From NCBI GenBank assembly GCA_937907555.1, contig CALEST010000229.1:1-13220 (forward strand): a stretch of DNA of 13,220 bases, read 5' to 3'. Positions within the stretch are counted from its first letter, which is position 1, and every line of letters starts with the position of its first letter. The position numbers were made by a program, and so were the translations under genes. Origin of the DNA: an uncultured Sediminibacterium sp. (GTDB lineage Bacteria > Bacteroidota > Bacteroidia > Chitinophagales > Chitinophagaceae). This document shows, piece by piece, positions 7,427 through 12,915 of this stretch. Under the pieces are notes generated by a model. It saw only the letters and a program-made list of their open reading frames with translations, searched no databases and was not told the DNA's origin.

Positions 7427-8902
7427 TTATTTCAATGCTTTTAGTGCGCTGACATTATTGTTTACATCAATGGTTGCAATGTAAAGTTTACTGCCGTTTA
7501 CATCCGGAACCTTGTTTAAATCAATGGTGGCTTCCTTGTCTGTTACAATCAGCTGCAATAATTGACTATTGATGAATTTGACTTCTTTTCCTGACGGCAC
7601 ACTGAAAATGCCAAAGCCCCTGATTTTAAGATGCCCATTGTAAACTATGGTAGCATTGTTGGCACTTTGTGAAATAGCAGGCTGATCAGGCGCATCATTG
7701 TTCAGCCATGGCATTGGTGGTACCAGGGCTGGATGATGGTAATAATTATTTCTTAAACTGTCATTCCATCCATTCAGATTTTTTTCAAATGTTTTACTGC
7801 TAAAGTAAACACTACCCTGGGTGGTAGGGTATTTGCGCAATTCCATTATTTGTTCGGGAATCTGATTTTTGTCTTTCCATGCCTCATTGCTTCCGCCTCT
7901 GTATATTCCGTGTCCTATATAAATATGTTTCCCATATCCATGTTCGTTCCACCACTTTAGCAATACGTCATAATCGGCTAGTTTGTGTCCTCGCTCCCAA
8001 TAGAGCTGAGGTGTTACATAGTCAATCCATCCCTTGCTTAGCCAAAGTAAAATATCGGCATATAAATCATCATAATTGGTCTGGCCTGCTTTTGTTTCAC
8101 TGCCCATTGGATCCTGGCTTTTATTTCTCCAAACGCCAAACGGACTGATTCCAAATTTCACTCTGGGATTGGTTGAACGGATTGCTCTGTGTATGTCTAC
8201 AATAATACTGTCGCAATTGCTTCTTCTCCAGGAATCTTTGCTGAGTCCATTTCCAAATTTTTCAAAAGTTTTTTGATCAGGAAATTCTTTTCCGGGAATT
8301 CTGTAAGGATAGAAATAGTCATCCATATGAATCGCATCCAGATCGTAGCGATTCAGCAAATCCTTCACCACTCTTACTGTATGTTGTCGAACTTCAGGTA
8401 GTCCCGGATTGAAGTATTTTTTGTCTCCATATACCACAAACCAGTCCGGATGAATTTTCGTAACATGTGATGGGGCAACGGAAGATTTGAAAACATTAAA
8501 TACTGCTCTGTATGGATTCAGCCAGGCGTGGAATTCCATTCCCCTTTTATGTGTTTCGGAAATCATGAATTCCAAAGGATCGTAGTATGGGTTGGGAGGT
8601 AGACCCTGCTTTCCTGTAAGGTATTCACTCCAGGGTTCGTATTGGGATGGATAAAATGCGTCTCCTGCCGGTCTGATTTGCATAACAATCGCATTCATTC
8701 CATTGGATTGATGAAGATCAAGCAATCGGATAAAACTGGCTTTTTGGTCTGCAACTGTCAGATTTCTTTTTGATGGCCAGTCAATATTTTCTACCGTTGC
8801 AATCCAGACTCCCCTGAATTCATAGTTGGGTGAACTTTGTGCAAATACAATGTGGAAATTAAATACGATTGCAATAAGAAGGATCAGGAACCGGTTTTTC
8901 AT
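7427..8902 (-). CDS. Secreted family 10-like glycosyl hydrolase (GHL10/DUF187)
   Basis: A 491-residue exported protein. Residues 1-21 are a Sec signal peptide (MKNRF, hydrophobic core, VFA-QS cleavage). A GHL10 TIM barrel covers about 28-395. It starts FRGVWIATVENIDWPS and includes QIRPAGDAFYPS (75-86), FHAWLNPYR (124-132), DAIHMDDYFYPY (189-200), GISPFGVWRN (251-260) and YVTPQLYW (295-302). The paired Asp194/Asp195 and the conserved strand ends are where such enzymes keep their acidic residues; the catalytic residues themselves are inferred. A beta-rich tail (about 405-491) could be an Ig-like or carbohydrate-binding unit. Relatives such as YngK are thought to act on polysaccharide or cell-wall glycan, but the substrate is not established. 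It is the last gene after radical SAM and MarR genes, 22 bp behind the MarR stop, and may share their transcript. A palindrome lies just before its start. Confidence 0.92.
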   Translation of the reverse strand: MKNRFLILLIAIVFNFHIVFAQSSPNYEFRGVWIATVENIDWPSKRNLTVADQKASFIRLLDLHQSNGMNAIVMQIRPAGDAFYPSQYEPWSEYLTGKQGLPPNPYYDPLEFMISETHKRGMEFHAWLNPYRAVFNVFKSSVAPSHVTKIHPDWFVVYGDKKYFNPGLPEVRQHTVRVVKDLLNRYDLDAIHMDDYFYPYRIPGKEFPDQKTFEKFGNGLSKDSWRRSNCDSIIVDIHRAIRSTNPRVKFGISPFGVWRNKSQDPMGSETKAGQTNYDDLYADILLWLSKGWIDYVTPQLYWERGHKLADYDVLLKWWNEHGYGKHIYIGHGIYRGGSNEAWKDKNQIPEQIMELRKYPTTQGSVYFSSKTFEKNLNGWNDSLRNNYYHHPALVPPMPWLNNDAPDQPAISQSANNATIVYNGHLKIRGFGIFSVPSGKEVKFINSQLLQLIVTDKEATIDLNKVPDVNGSKLYIATIDVNNNVSALKALK

Positions 8903-8909
8903 GCTATGA

Positions 8910-8922
8910 AGATAAGTTATCT
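8910..8922. repeat. Palindrome in the MarR-hydrolase junction
   Basis: AGATAAGTTATCT is a perfect 13-base palindrome (6-bp arms, one central base). It fills most of the 22-bp gap between the MarR stop and the hydrolase ATG. On the minus strand an AAGGAG Shine-Dalgarno-like run (8926-8921) overlaps its upstream edge, 18 bases from the ATG. In RNA the repeat could form a 5-bp stem with a 3-base loop between AAGGAG and the start codon. A protein-binding site is equally possible. Confidence 0.3.
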
Positions 8923-8924
8923 CC

Positions 8925-9377
8925 TTAAATCTTCTCTCTCATTTTGTCTAGTAAATCACTTAACCCGGCAGCTTCTTCCGGACTAAGATTTTGCAGAATT
9001 GCATCCAGTTCATCATTTTTCTGATCCAGTCTTTTTAATAATTCCAGACCAGATTCAGCAATACTTACATCAACCAGTCGCTTGTCTATATTGCTGGTTT
9101 TTTTCTCAACGAGTTCTTTTTTTACCAGACGTTCTACAATTCGGCTGGTATCACTCATTTTATCGAGCATTCTTTCTCTTATCTGAAGGGTGCTCAGCGG
9201 TTTTTTACTACCTCTCAGAATTCTGAGGATATTGTATTGCTGAGGTGTAATATCTTCTTCCTGTAAAATATTTTTGATTTTTTCTGTAATCCAGTTAGTA
9301 GAAAAAATCAGGTTGATGGATAGTTTCTGATAAATACTTCTGAAATTTTCTTGCTGAATATCTTTATCTATTCCCAT
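8925..9377 (-). CDS. MarR family transcriptional regulator
   Basis: From the ATG at 9377 this is a 150-residue regulator, the usual MarR length. It has N-terminal dimerisation helices (SIYQKLSINLIFSTNWITEK), the winged helix starting ITPQQYNILRIL, and the recognition helix region LSTLQIRERMLDKMSDTSR. The wing carries the D-x-R signature (NIDKRLVDVSIAESG), and C-terminal helices close the dimer. A GTG at 9431 would add 18 residues reading into the radical SAM gene. ATG 9377 is preferred because the added residues have no family counterpart and because a TACCTTTA box and an inverted repeat (9396-9411) lie directly upstream. MarR proteins usually repress themselves and neighbours and are released by small ligands; here the likely targets are this gene and the hydrolase. 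Ligand unknown. Family call is secure. Confidence 0.92.
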   Translation of the reverse strand: MGIDKDIQQENFRSIYQKLSINLIFSTNWITEKIKNILQEEDITPQQYNILRILRGSKKPLSTLQIRERMLDKMSDTSRIVERLVKKELVEKKTSNIDKRLVDVSIAESGLELLKRLDQKNDELDAILQNLSPEEAAGLSDLLDKMREKI

Positions 9378-9382
9378 GTTGT

Positions 9383-9390
9383 TAAAGGTA
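9383..9390 (-). promoter_or_regulatory. -7-like box of the MarR gene
   Basis: Minus-strand TACCTTTA fits TAnnTTTG except for the last base and ends 5 bases before the ATG at 9377. The nearest upstream TTG (9405-9403) is only 12 bases away, so the -33 partner is poor. The box lies immediately downstream of the inverted repeat at 9396-9411. Confidence 0.3.
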
Positions 9391-9395
9391 AAAAT

Positions 9396-9411
9396 TAATG
9401 TACAAACATTA
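9396..9411. promoter_or_regulatory. Candidate MarR operator (inverted repeat)
   Basis: TAATGT-ACAA-ACATTA is a perfect inverted repeat with 6-bp arms and a 4-base centre. Length and symmetry are typical of MarR-family operators. It sits in the 37-bp gap between the radical SAM stop and the MarR ATG, where a bound dimer would cover the region between the -33 and -7 promoter positions. Autoregulation is inferred from position only. Confidence 0.45.
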
Positions 9412-9414
9412 TCA

Positions 9415-10446
9415 CTAATCTTCCCAAACACTTAGCCCCTCGCTGCAATTTGAACAGATATCAATATTTTTTCTACTATTTAGGATTTCTGTTCTGAATT
9501 GATGATAATTGCTGTTTTTCCAGGTATCTCTAAAGCTTTGGGTTTTCAGGTTACCTAGTTGGTGCATGGCGTCTTTATCGAAACAACAGGGTACTACTAA
9601 ACCATCCCAGGTTATTACATTGGCATGCCAGAGTTTCCAGCAATAGTTTTTGAGGCCACTTTTGACCTTTATTTTGCCGTCTTTGCCTTTTTTGTATCTG
9701 CTGTATTTATTAATAGTGGGGATGAGCTGATTGGGGTCTTCTTCATAGTTATATACCTGGGCAGTTTTAAATCTTACCTGATCTACCCCAATTTCTTTTC
9801 CCAATGCTTTTATTTCTTCAATCTGATGTTCATTGGGTTTTACTACCAGGAACTGAAAAAATACAAACGGAGTTTTGCTATTGAGTTCTTTTTTCCATTT
9901 CACAATATTTCGGGCCCCTTCAATTACTTTATTGAGTTTACCTCCCACTCTGTACTGCTGATAAACATCTTGGGTAGTTCCATCAATGGAAATAATCAGT
10001 CTGTCCAATCCACTTTCTACCGTTTTTCTGGCATATTCATCTGTCAGGTAATGGGCATTGGTTGAAGTAGCCGTATAAATCCCCTTTTTATTTGCATATT
10101 GAACCATTTCCAGGAAATTAGGATTTAAATAGGGCTCTCCCTGGAAATAAAAAATAAGATATAGCAGCTCTGGTGCAATATCATCAATGGTTTGTTGAAA
10201 AAAGTCCTTCTGTAACATGCCGGTAGGCCGGGTAAACTCTCTAAGTCCGCTGGGGCATTCCGGGCACCTTAAATTACAGGATGTGGTAGGTTCAAATGAG
10301 ATAGTGACGGGCATTCCCCATTGAATAGGCCTGGAAAACAATCTTGAAAGCCTGAAACTGGAATATACAAGAATACCGTTCCAAAACCGCTTAAAAGTAA
10401 GTTTAGAAAGTAAATTAAGGCTGTCATTCAGGTTGAAATAGGTCAT
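9415..10446 (-). CDS. Radical SAM/SPASM domain protein
   Basis: A 343-residue enzyme from the ATG at 10446. The radical SAM core begins with TISFEPTTSCNLRCPECP, in which Cys57, Cys61 and Cys64 form the CX3CX2C motif that binds the SAM-cleaving 4Fe-4S cluster. FQGEP (101-105) is the GGE-like SAM contact, and SIDGTT (153-158) and later strands complete the barrel. The C-terminal SPASM region holds Cys269, Cys287, Cys288, Cys331 and Cys334, ligands for at least one auxiliary cluster. The N-terminal 45 residues are basic and hydrophobic and may touch the membrane. SPASM enzymes modify peptides, proteins or small molecules; no recognised precursor peptide or partner identifies the substrate. A TTG two codons upstream (10452) is a possible alternative start. 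An exact TATTTTTG box precedes the ATG by 3 nt. The MarR gene follows 37 bp downstream. Confidence 0.93.
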   Translation of the reverse strand: MTYFNLNDSLNLLSKLTFKRFWNGILVYSSFRLSRLFSRPIQWGMPVTISFEPTTSCNLRCPECPSGLREFTRPTGMLQKDFFQQTIDDIAPELLYLIFYFQGEPYLNPNFLEMVQYANKKGIYTATSTNAHYLTDEYARKTVESGLDRLIISIDGTTQDVYQQYRVGGKLNKVIEGARNIVKWKKELNSKTPFVFFQFLVVKPNEHQIEEIKALGKEIGVDQVRFKTAQVYNYEEDPNQLIPTINKYSRYKKGKDGKIKVKSGLKNYCWKLWHANVITWDGLVVPCCFDKDAMHQLGNLKTQSFRDTWKNSNYHQFRTEILNSRKNIDICSNCSEGLSVWED

Positions 10447-10449
10447 TTT

Positions 10450-10457
10450 CAAAAATA
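10450..10457 (-). promoter_or_regulatory. TAnnTTTG box before the radical SAM gene
   Basis: Minus-strand TATTTTTG matches TAnnTTTG exactly and ends 3 bases before the ATG at 10446. If used, transcription would begin at or within a base or two of the start codon. No TTG is seen 17-23 bases upstream. Confidence 0.3.
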
Positions 10458-10522
10458 CTCAATTCAATTTGTTGATTTCATTAAAAATATTTCTTATCTT
10501 AAGATTGCTTAGTTTTTGCCAT

Positions 10523-10620
10523 TTAACAGTTCTTTATTAAACAGATTCATGATTGTTGCGTCTATTATACAAAGCGCTACTATTTAATCAAGTACGATTA
10601 GTGAATCCTTAACAGTTAAG
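10523..10620 (+). repeat. Spaced TTAACAGTT direct repeats
   Basis: The nonamer TTAACAGTT occurs at 10523-10531 and 10609-10617, with a variant TTAAACAG at 10537-10544. The second copy is the left part of a perfect palindrome CTTAAC-A-GTTAAG (10608-10620), directly upstream of the sigma-54-like site. Together they could be sites for one regulator, but such short AT-rich words can recur by chance. Confidence 0.25.
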
Positions 10621-10685
10621 AAATTGATTTGGCATAGCGTTTGAAATAATAAGTAAAGAATAGCAGTTCTATACATTTTTCTCAT
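10584..10685 (-). CDS. Possible 33-residue peptide with signal-like N terminus
   Basis: An ATG-started frame (ATG 10685, TAA 10584) in the gap upstream of the radical SAM gene. The peptide begins MRKMYRTAILYLLFQTLC. This is a basic N terminus, a hydrophobic run and a lone Cys18, resembling a short signal or membrane peptide, and a polar tail (KDSLIVLD) ends it. It has no Shine-Dalgarno and no clear promoter box, and it lies antisense to the proposed small RNA. A frame of this length is expected by chance in AT-rich DNA. I do not recognise it, and it could equally be non-coding. Confidence 0.15.
   Translation of the reverse strand: MRKMYRTAILYLLFQTLCQINFLTVKDSLIVLD
10629..10645 (+). promoter_or_regulatory. 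Imperfect sigma-54-like promoter
   Basis: TTGGCATAGCGTTTGAA aligns to the -24/-12 consensus TGGCAC-N5-TTGCW with TGGCA and TTG matched at the correct spacing. It mismatches the sixth base (T for C) and the important C of the -12 GC (A here). The implied start is near 10656, 81 bases before the end of the T-run of the terminator. A sigma-A reading is poorer because TA and TTTG are three bases apart rather than two. Whether the organism has sigma-54 cannot be seen here. Confidence 0.35.
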
Positions 10686-10736
10686 AAGCAGTTAGTTTTG
10701 GTTGAGGCCCCTGTTTCCACAGGGGCCAACTTTTTT
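10656..10736 (+). ncRNA. Candidate small RNA ending in an orphan terminator
   Basis: The segment runs from the start predicted by the sigma-54-like site to the end of the terminator T-run, about 81 nt. There is no + strand gene for 3.2 kb upstream, and no ATG frame in the segment, so the terminator implies a short non-coding transcript. The 5' part is AT-rich and holds the heptamer AGCAGTT twice (10662-10668 and 10687-10693), a possible repeated pairing seed. I recognise no known RNA family. The 5' end is the least certain part; a longer transcript beginning farther left is possible. Confidence 0.35.
10706..10736 (+). terminator. Strong rho-independent terminator on the + strand
   Basis: GGCCCCTG (10706-10713), loop TTTCCA, CAGGGGCC (10720-10727) gives a perfect 8-bp GC-rich stem. 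GTT/AAC pairs can extend it across a small bulge, and TTTTTT follows at 10731-10736. The T-run is on the + strand only; on the minus strand the stem is followed by a mixed sequence. It therefore terminates rightward transcription, although both neighbouring genes run leftward. The vanZ-like stop codon lies partly inside the T-run, so the stem may also protect or end that transcript. Confidence 0.8.
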
Positions 10737-11151
10737 ACAGACGCTTTATGAAAAACCTGAATCCAAGAAATATCAGACAACCAGCCAGGTCGGCCAAAAT
10801 ATCCAACAGTTCAAAAGATCGTCCGATTATAAAATTCACCTGAATAAATTCAATGATAATACCATAAAGTGCCATGATCAGCACAATCGTCATGGCAATT
10901 CTTTTTTCAAAATCAGGAAAAATACTTACCAGCCATAGGTAGGCCGAGGAGCATAGTGAAATAAAAATACCTGCATGAATCACTTTATCGAATTGTGGAA
11001 TGGTAAGCCAATAGATTCTGGGTACTTTACTCGAGGGCAAAGTAAAAACAATAAAGCTGACGATAAATAATAGAATGAATAAAATGGCCTTAAGAGGTCC
11101 ATTTTTCCAGTACTTTCCTAAGTTGATCAATGGTAAATGGTTTGGTAACAA
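10735..11151 (-). CDS. VanZ-like integral membrane protein
   Basis: A 138-residue membrane protein with four predicted helices (about 22-38, 58-77, 85-103, 115-135). The conserved VanZ positions are present: D55-K56 and H59 in FDKVIHAGIF, E101 and Q104 in EFIQ, and R111, D117, D121 and G124 in the RSFELLDILADLAG segment. VanZ relatives are linked to lipoglycopeptide tolerance in a few Gram-positive species, but most family members, including those in Bacteroidota, have no known function, so resistance should not be inferred. The frame has no ATG before the first helix. It opens with TTG at 11151 right after an in-frame TGA, and a second TTG is at 11130. It overlaps the 3' end of the kinase gene by up to 62 bp in another frame, suggesting translational coupling. 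The exact start is uncertain. Confidence 0.82.
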   Translation of the reverse strand: MLPNHLPLINLGKYWKNGPLKAILFILLFIVSFIVFTLPSSKVPRIYWLTIPQFDKVIHAGIFISLCSSAYLWLVSIFPDFEKRIAMTIVLIMALYGIIIEFIQVNFIIGRSFELLDILADLAGCLIFLGFRFFIKRL

Positions 11152-12868
11152 TGTCTTTCATTCCAAGCTGTAAGTACTCTGCTTCTGCTTCTTTTACGGC
11201 GTTGGCCGTCATTGCTATTATGATAGGAACTTTTGCTCTTCCGCTATTCAGAATTCTCTGTGTGGCTTCAATACCATCCATTTCAGGCATATGGATATCC
11301 ATGAAAACCAGGTCATAATCGTATTTAGCTGTCATTTCAACTGCTTCCTTACCGTTGTTGGCAATTTCAATGATATACCCAATCTTTTTAAACATTTTGG
11401 TAGCCAGCAACTGGTTCATATTATTGTCTTCGGCTACCAGCATTTTTAATGGTTTTATTTCTGCTCCGCTGATGGCACCCGCTGCATTTCTTTGCTGAGA
11501 TTGCTGACTTTTTCTAACTAAATTAATCTGAACAGGAATGATAAATCTGAATGTTGAGCCCTTTCCCAATTCACTTTCTACCCAGATTCTGCCTCCCATT
11601 TCTTCAATGATTTTTCTACAGATAGAAAGTCCCAATCCGGTGCCACTGTGTTTGCGGGTAGCGGTGGAATCAATTTGTGTAAATGGTATAAAAAGAGACT
11701 GAATATTATCCTCACTAATGCCAATGCCCGTATCACTTACTGCAAAATGCAACTCCTGTAAAGATTCATCAATCATATTGGCGTTAACTTCCAGCTTTAT
11801 TTCTCCTGTTTCGGTGAATTTGATGGCATTGCCTACCAGATTAATCAGTACCTGTTTAATTCTGCTTTCATCGGCAATGATTTCCGATTCAACACCAGGC
11901 TGTACAGCAGCACTTAAAGTGATATTTTTTTTCAGTGAAATCAATCTGGGAGAGCTAATGGCCGTAACCTGCTGAATGATGTTTTCCAGATTGCAAGGCC
12001 CTTCAAACAATTCTAATTTATCAGCCTCAATCTTCGAAATATCCAGGACATCATTTACTATTTCCAGCAAATGCGTACTGCTAGATTTTAAAGAAAGCAT
12101 TAACTCTTCCTGTTCTGTATTCAAAGGGGTATGCTGTAACAAATCAATTGTTCCAATAATACCGTTAAGAGGCGTCCTTATTTCATGACTCATATTGGCC
12201 AGAAATCTTGATTTGGCTTTAGTAGCTTCTTCTGCCTGTTGCTTTGTTTCTGAAAGGTATTCCCTGGACTCTTCCAGGTCAATGGATTTCTTAATCAGAT
12301 TATCTCTGTCCATGTCATAGGTTCGCTTGTATAAGCTGACACTTATGGAAATAATCAGCAGATACAGAATGGTACTGATCAGGATATCGGTATGCTTTGT
12401 TTTTTCATTCGGGTATTTAACCAACCATTCGGGGTGTTGTAATTCCAGCCAATACAAAGTCAGGATAATGCCAATTGTTACCATAATGAATAAAAGATGG
12501 TAACGCTTCGGCAAAATCATCATGGCAGCAACCACACTCATCAGATATGCAGTCTTTGTTGGACCCTCAATACCCCCGTTGCTAAACCAGATGGGAATAA
12601 AAAACAAAAGACTGAAAACAATATAGACCAACCCAATCGGAACAAATTTCTCCTGATAGCGGGAAATGTAAAAAACATAAAAGGAAATCATTGCAATGCT
12701 TAATAGCATGCTTAATAAGAGCGAGTCTCTCTCCAGTATGATATTACTGGCAAGACTGATTGTCATTGCTATAAAGACAAGAAAAGAAACCAGATTAAAG
12801 ATTTTGTTTTCCAGTGAAATCACTGCTTTCTTTAGACCCAGTATTTTTTTAAGTTGATTTGCGTTCAT
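11090..12868 (-). CDS. Hybrid sensor histidine kinase/response regulator
   Basis: A 592-residue inner-membrane signalling protein. About six membrane helices (24-44, 51-69, 77-95, 106-120, 123-141, 161-180) form an N-terminal sensor of unassigned type with an SNGGIEGPT loop. A coiled coil (about 186-220) leads to the HisKA domain with phospho-acceptor His228 in MSHEIRTPLNG. The ATPase domain shows the N box NLVGNAIKF (343-351), DTGIGIS (379-385) and GTGLGLS (409-415). A receiver domain (about 475-590) has acidic E480/D481, phospho-acceptor Asp524 in VFMDIHMPEMDG, Thr554 and Lys576. No Hpt or output domain is present, so phosphate must pass to an outside Hpt/regulator, or the receiver works as an internal control. 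It lies 39 bp behind the anti-sigma factor gene and overlaps the vanZ-like gene. Its signal is unknown. Confidence 0.95.
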   Translation of the reverse strand: MNANQLKKILGLKKAVISLENKIFNLVSFLVFIAMTISLASNIILERDSLLLSMLLSIAMISFYVFYISRYQEKFVPIGLVYIVFSLLFFIPIWFSNGGIEGPTKTAYLMSVVAAMMILPKRYHLLFIMVTIGIILTLYWLELQHPEWLVKYPNEKTKHTDILISTILYLLIISISVSLYKRTYDMDRDNLIKKSIDLEESREYLSETKQQAEEATKAKSRFLANMSHEIRTPLNGIIGTIDLLQHTPLNTEQEELMLSLKSSSTHLLEIVNDVLDISKIEADKLELFEGPCNLENIIQQVTAISSPRLISLKKNITLSAAVQPGVESEIIADESRIKQVLINLVGNAIKFTETGEIKLEVNANMIDESLQELHFAVSDTGIGISEDNIQSLFIPFTQIDSTATRKHSGTGLGLSICRKIIEEMGGRIWVESELGKGSTFRFIIPVQINLVRKSQQSQQRNAAGAISGAEIKPLKMLVAEDNNMNQLLATKMFKKIGYIIEIANNGKEAVEMTAKYDYDLVFMDIHMPEMDGIEATQRILNSGRAKVPIIIAMTANAVKEAEAEYLQLGMKDIVTKPFTIDQLRKVLEKWTS

Positions 12869-12883
12869 ATGTCTAATACGGAA

Positions 12884-12915
12884 TAAAGATAACCGTAATT
12901 CATTACTCTAACCAA
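12884..12915 (-). promoter_or_regulatory. Candidate promoter of the hybrid kinase gene
   Basis: Minus-strand TTG (12915-12913), 21 bases, then TATCTTTA (12891-12884) fits TTG-N(17-23)-TAnnTTTG with one mismatch in the final base. The -7 box lies 15 bases before the ATG at 12868, giving a short leader of about 10-12 nt. The -33 element lies in the last codons of the anti-sigma factor gene, so the kinase may be expressed separately from it. Confidence 0.4.

Noticed and set aside
9378..9431. 18-residue N-terminal extension of MarR from GTG 9431
   Set aside because: It would overlap the radical SAM stop and cover the promoter box and inverted repeat; the family length fits the ATG at 9377.
9625..10065. 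146-codon + strand frame opposite the radical SAM gene
   Set aside because: It mirrors a firmly identified gene with conserved cysteines on the other strand, has no recognisable domain, and is biased to Phe/Ile/Tyr as expected of an antisense shadow.
10447..10452. TTG start two codons upstream of the radical SAM ATG
   Set aside because: The ATG at 10446 is a better codon, is preceded by an exact TATTTTTG box, and loses nothing conserved; the TTG would lie inside that box.
10496..10505. Palindrome ATCTTAAGAT upstream of the radical SAM gene
   Set aside because: Ten AT-rich bases that extend no further; likely chance, although near enough to be a weak operator.
10509..10550. 13-codon minus-strand frame MNLFNKELLNGKN
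   Set aside because: Too short to separate from chance, with no promoter box or start signal of its own.
10706..10736. Hairpin read purely as the vanZ-like gene's terminator
   Set aside because: On the minus strand the stem is followed by a mixed sequence without a T-run, while the + strand has six Ts. A secondary role in 3'-end protection remains possible.
10735..11151. vanZ-like gene as an antibiotic resistance determinant
   Set aside because: No vanA/B-type ligase or regulators are present, and most VanZ-domain proteins are unrelated to glycopeptide resistance.
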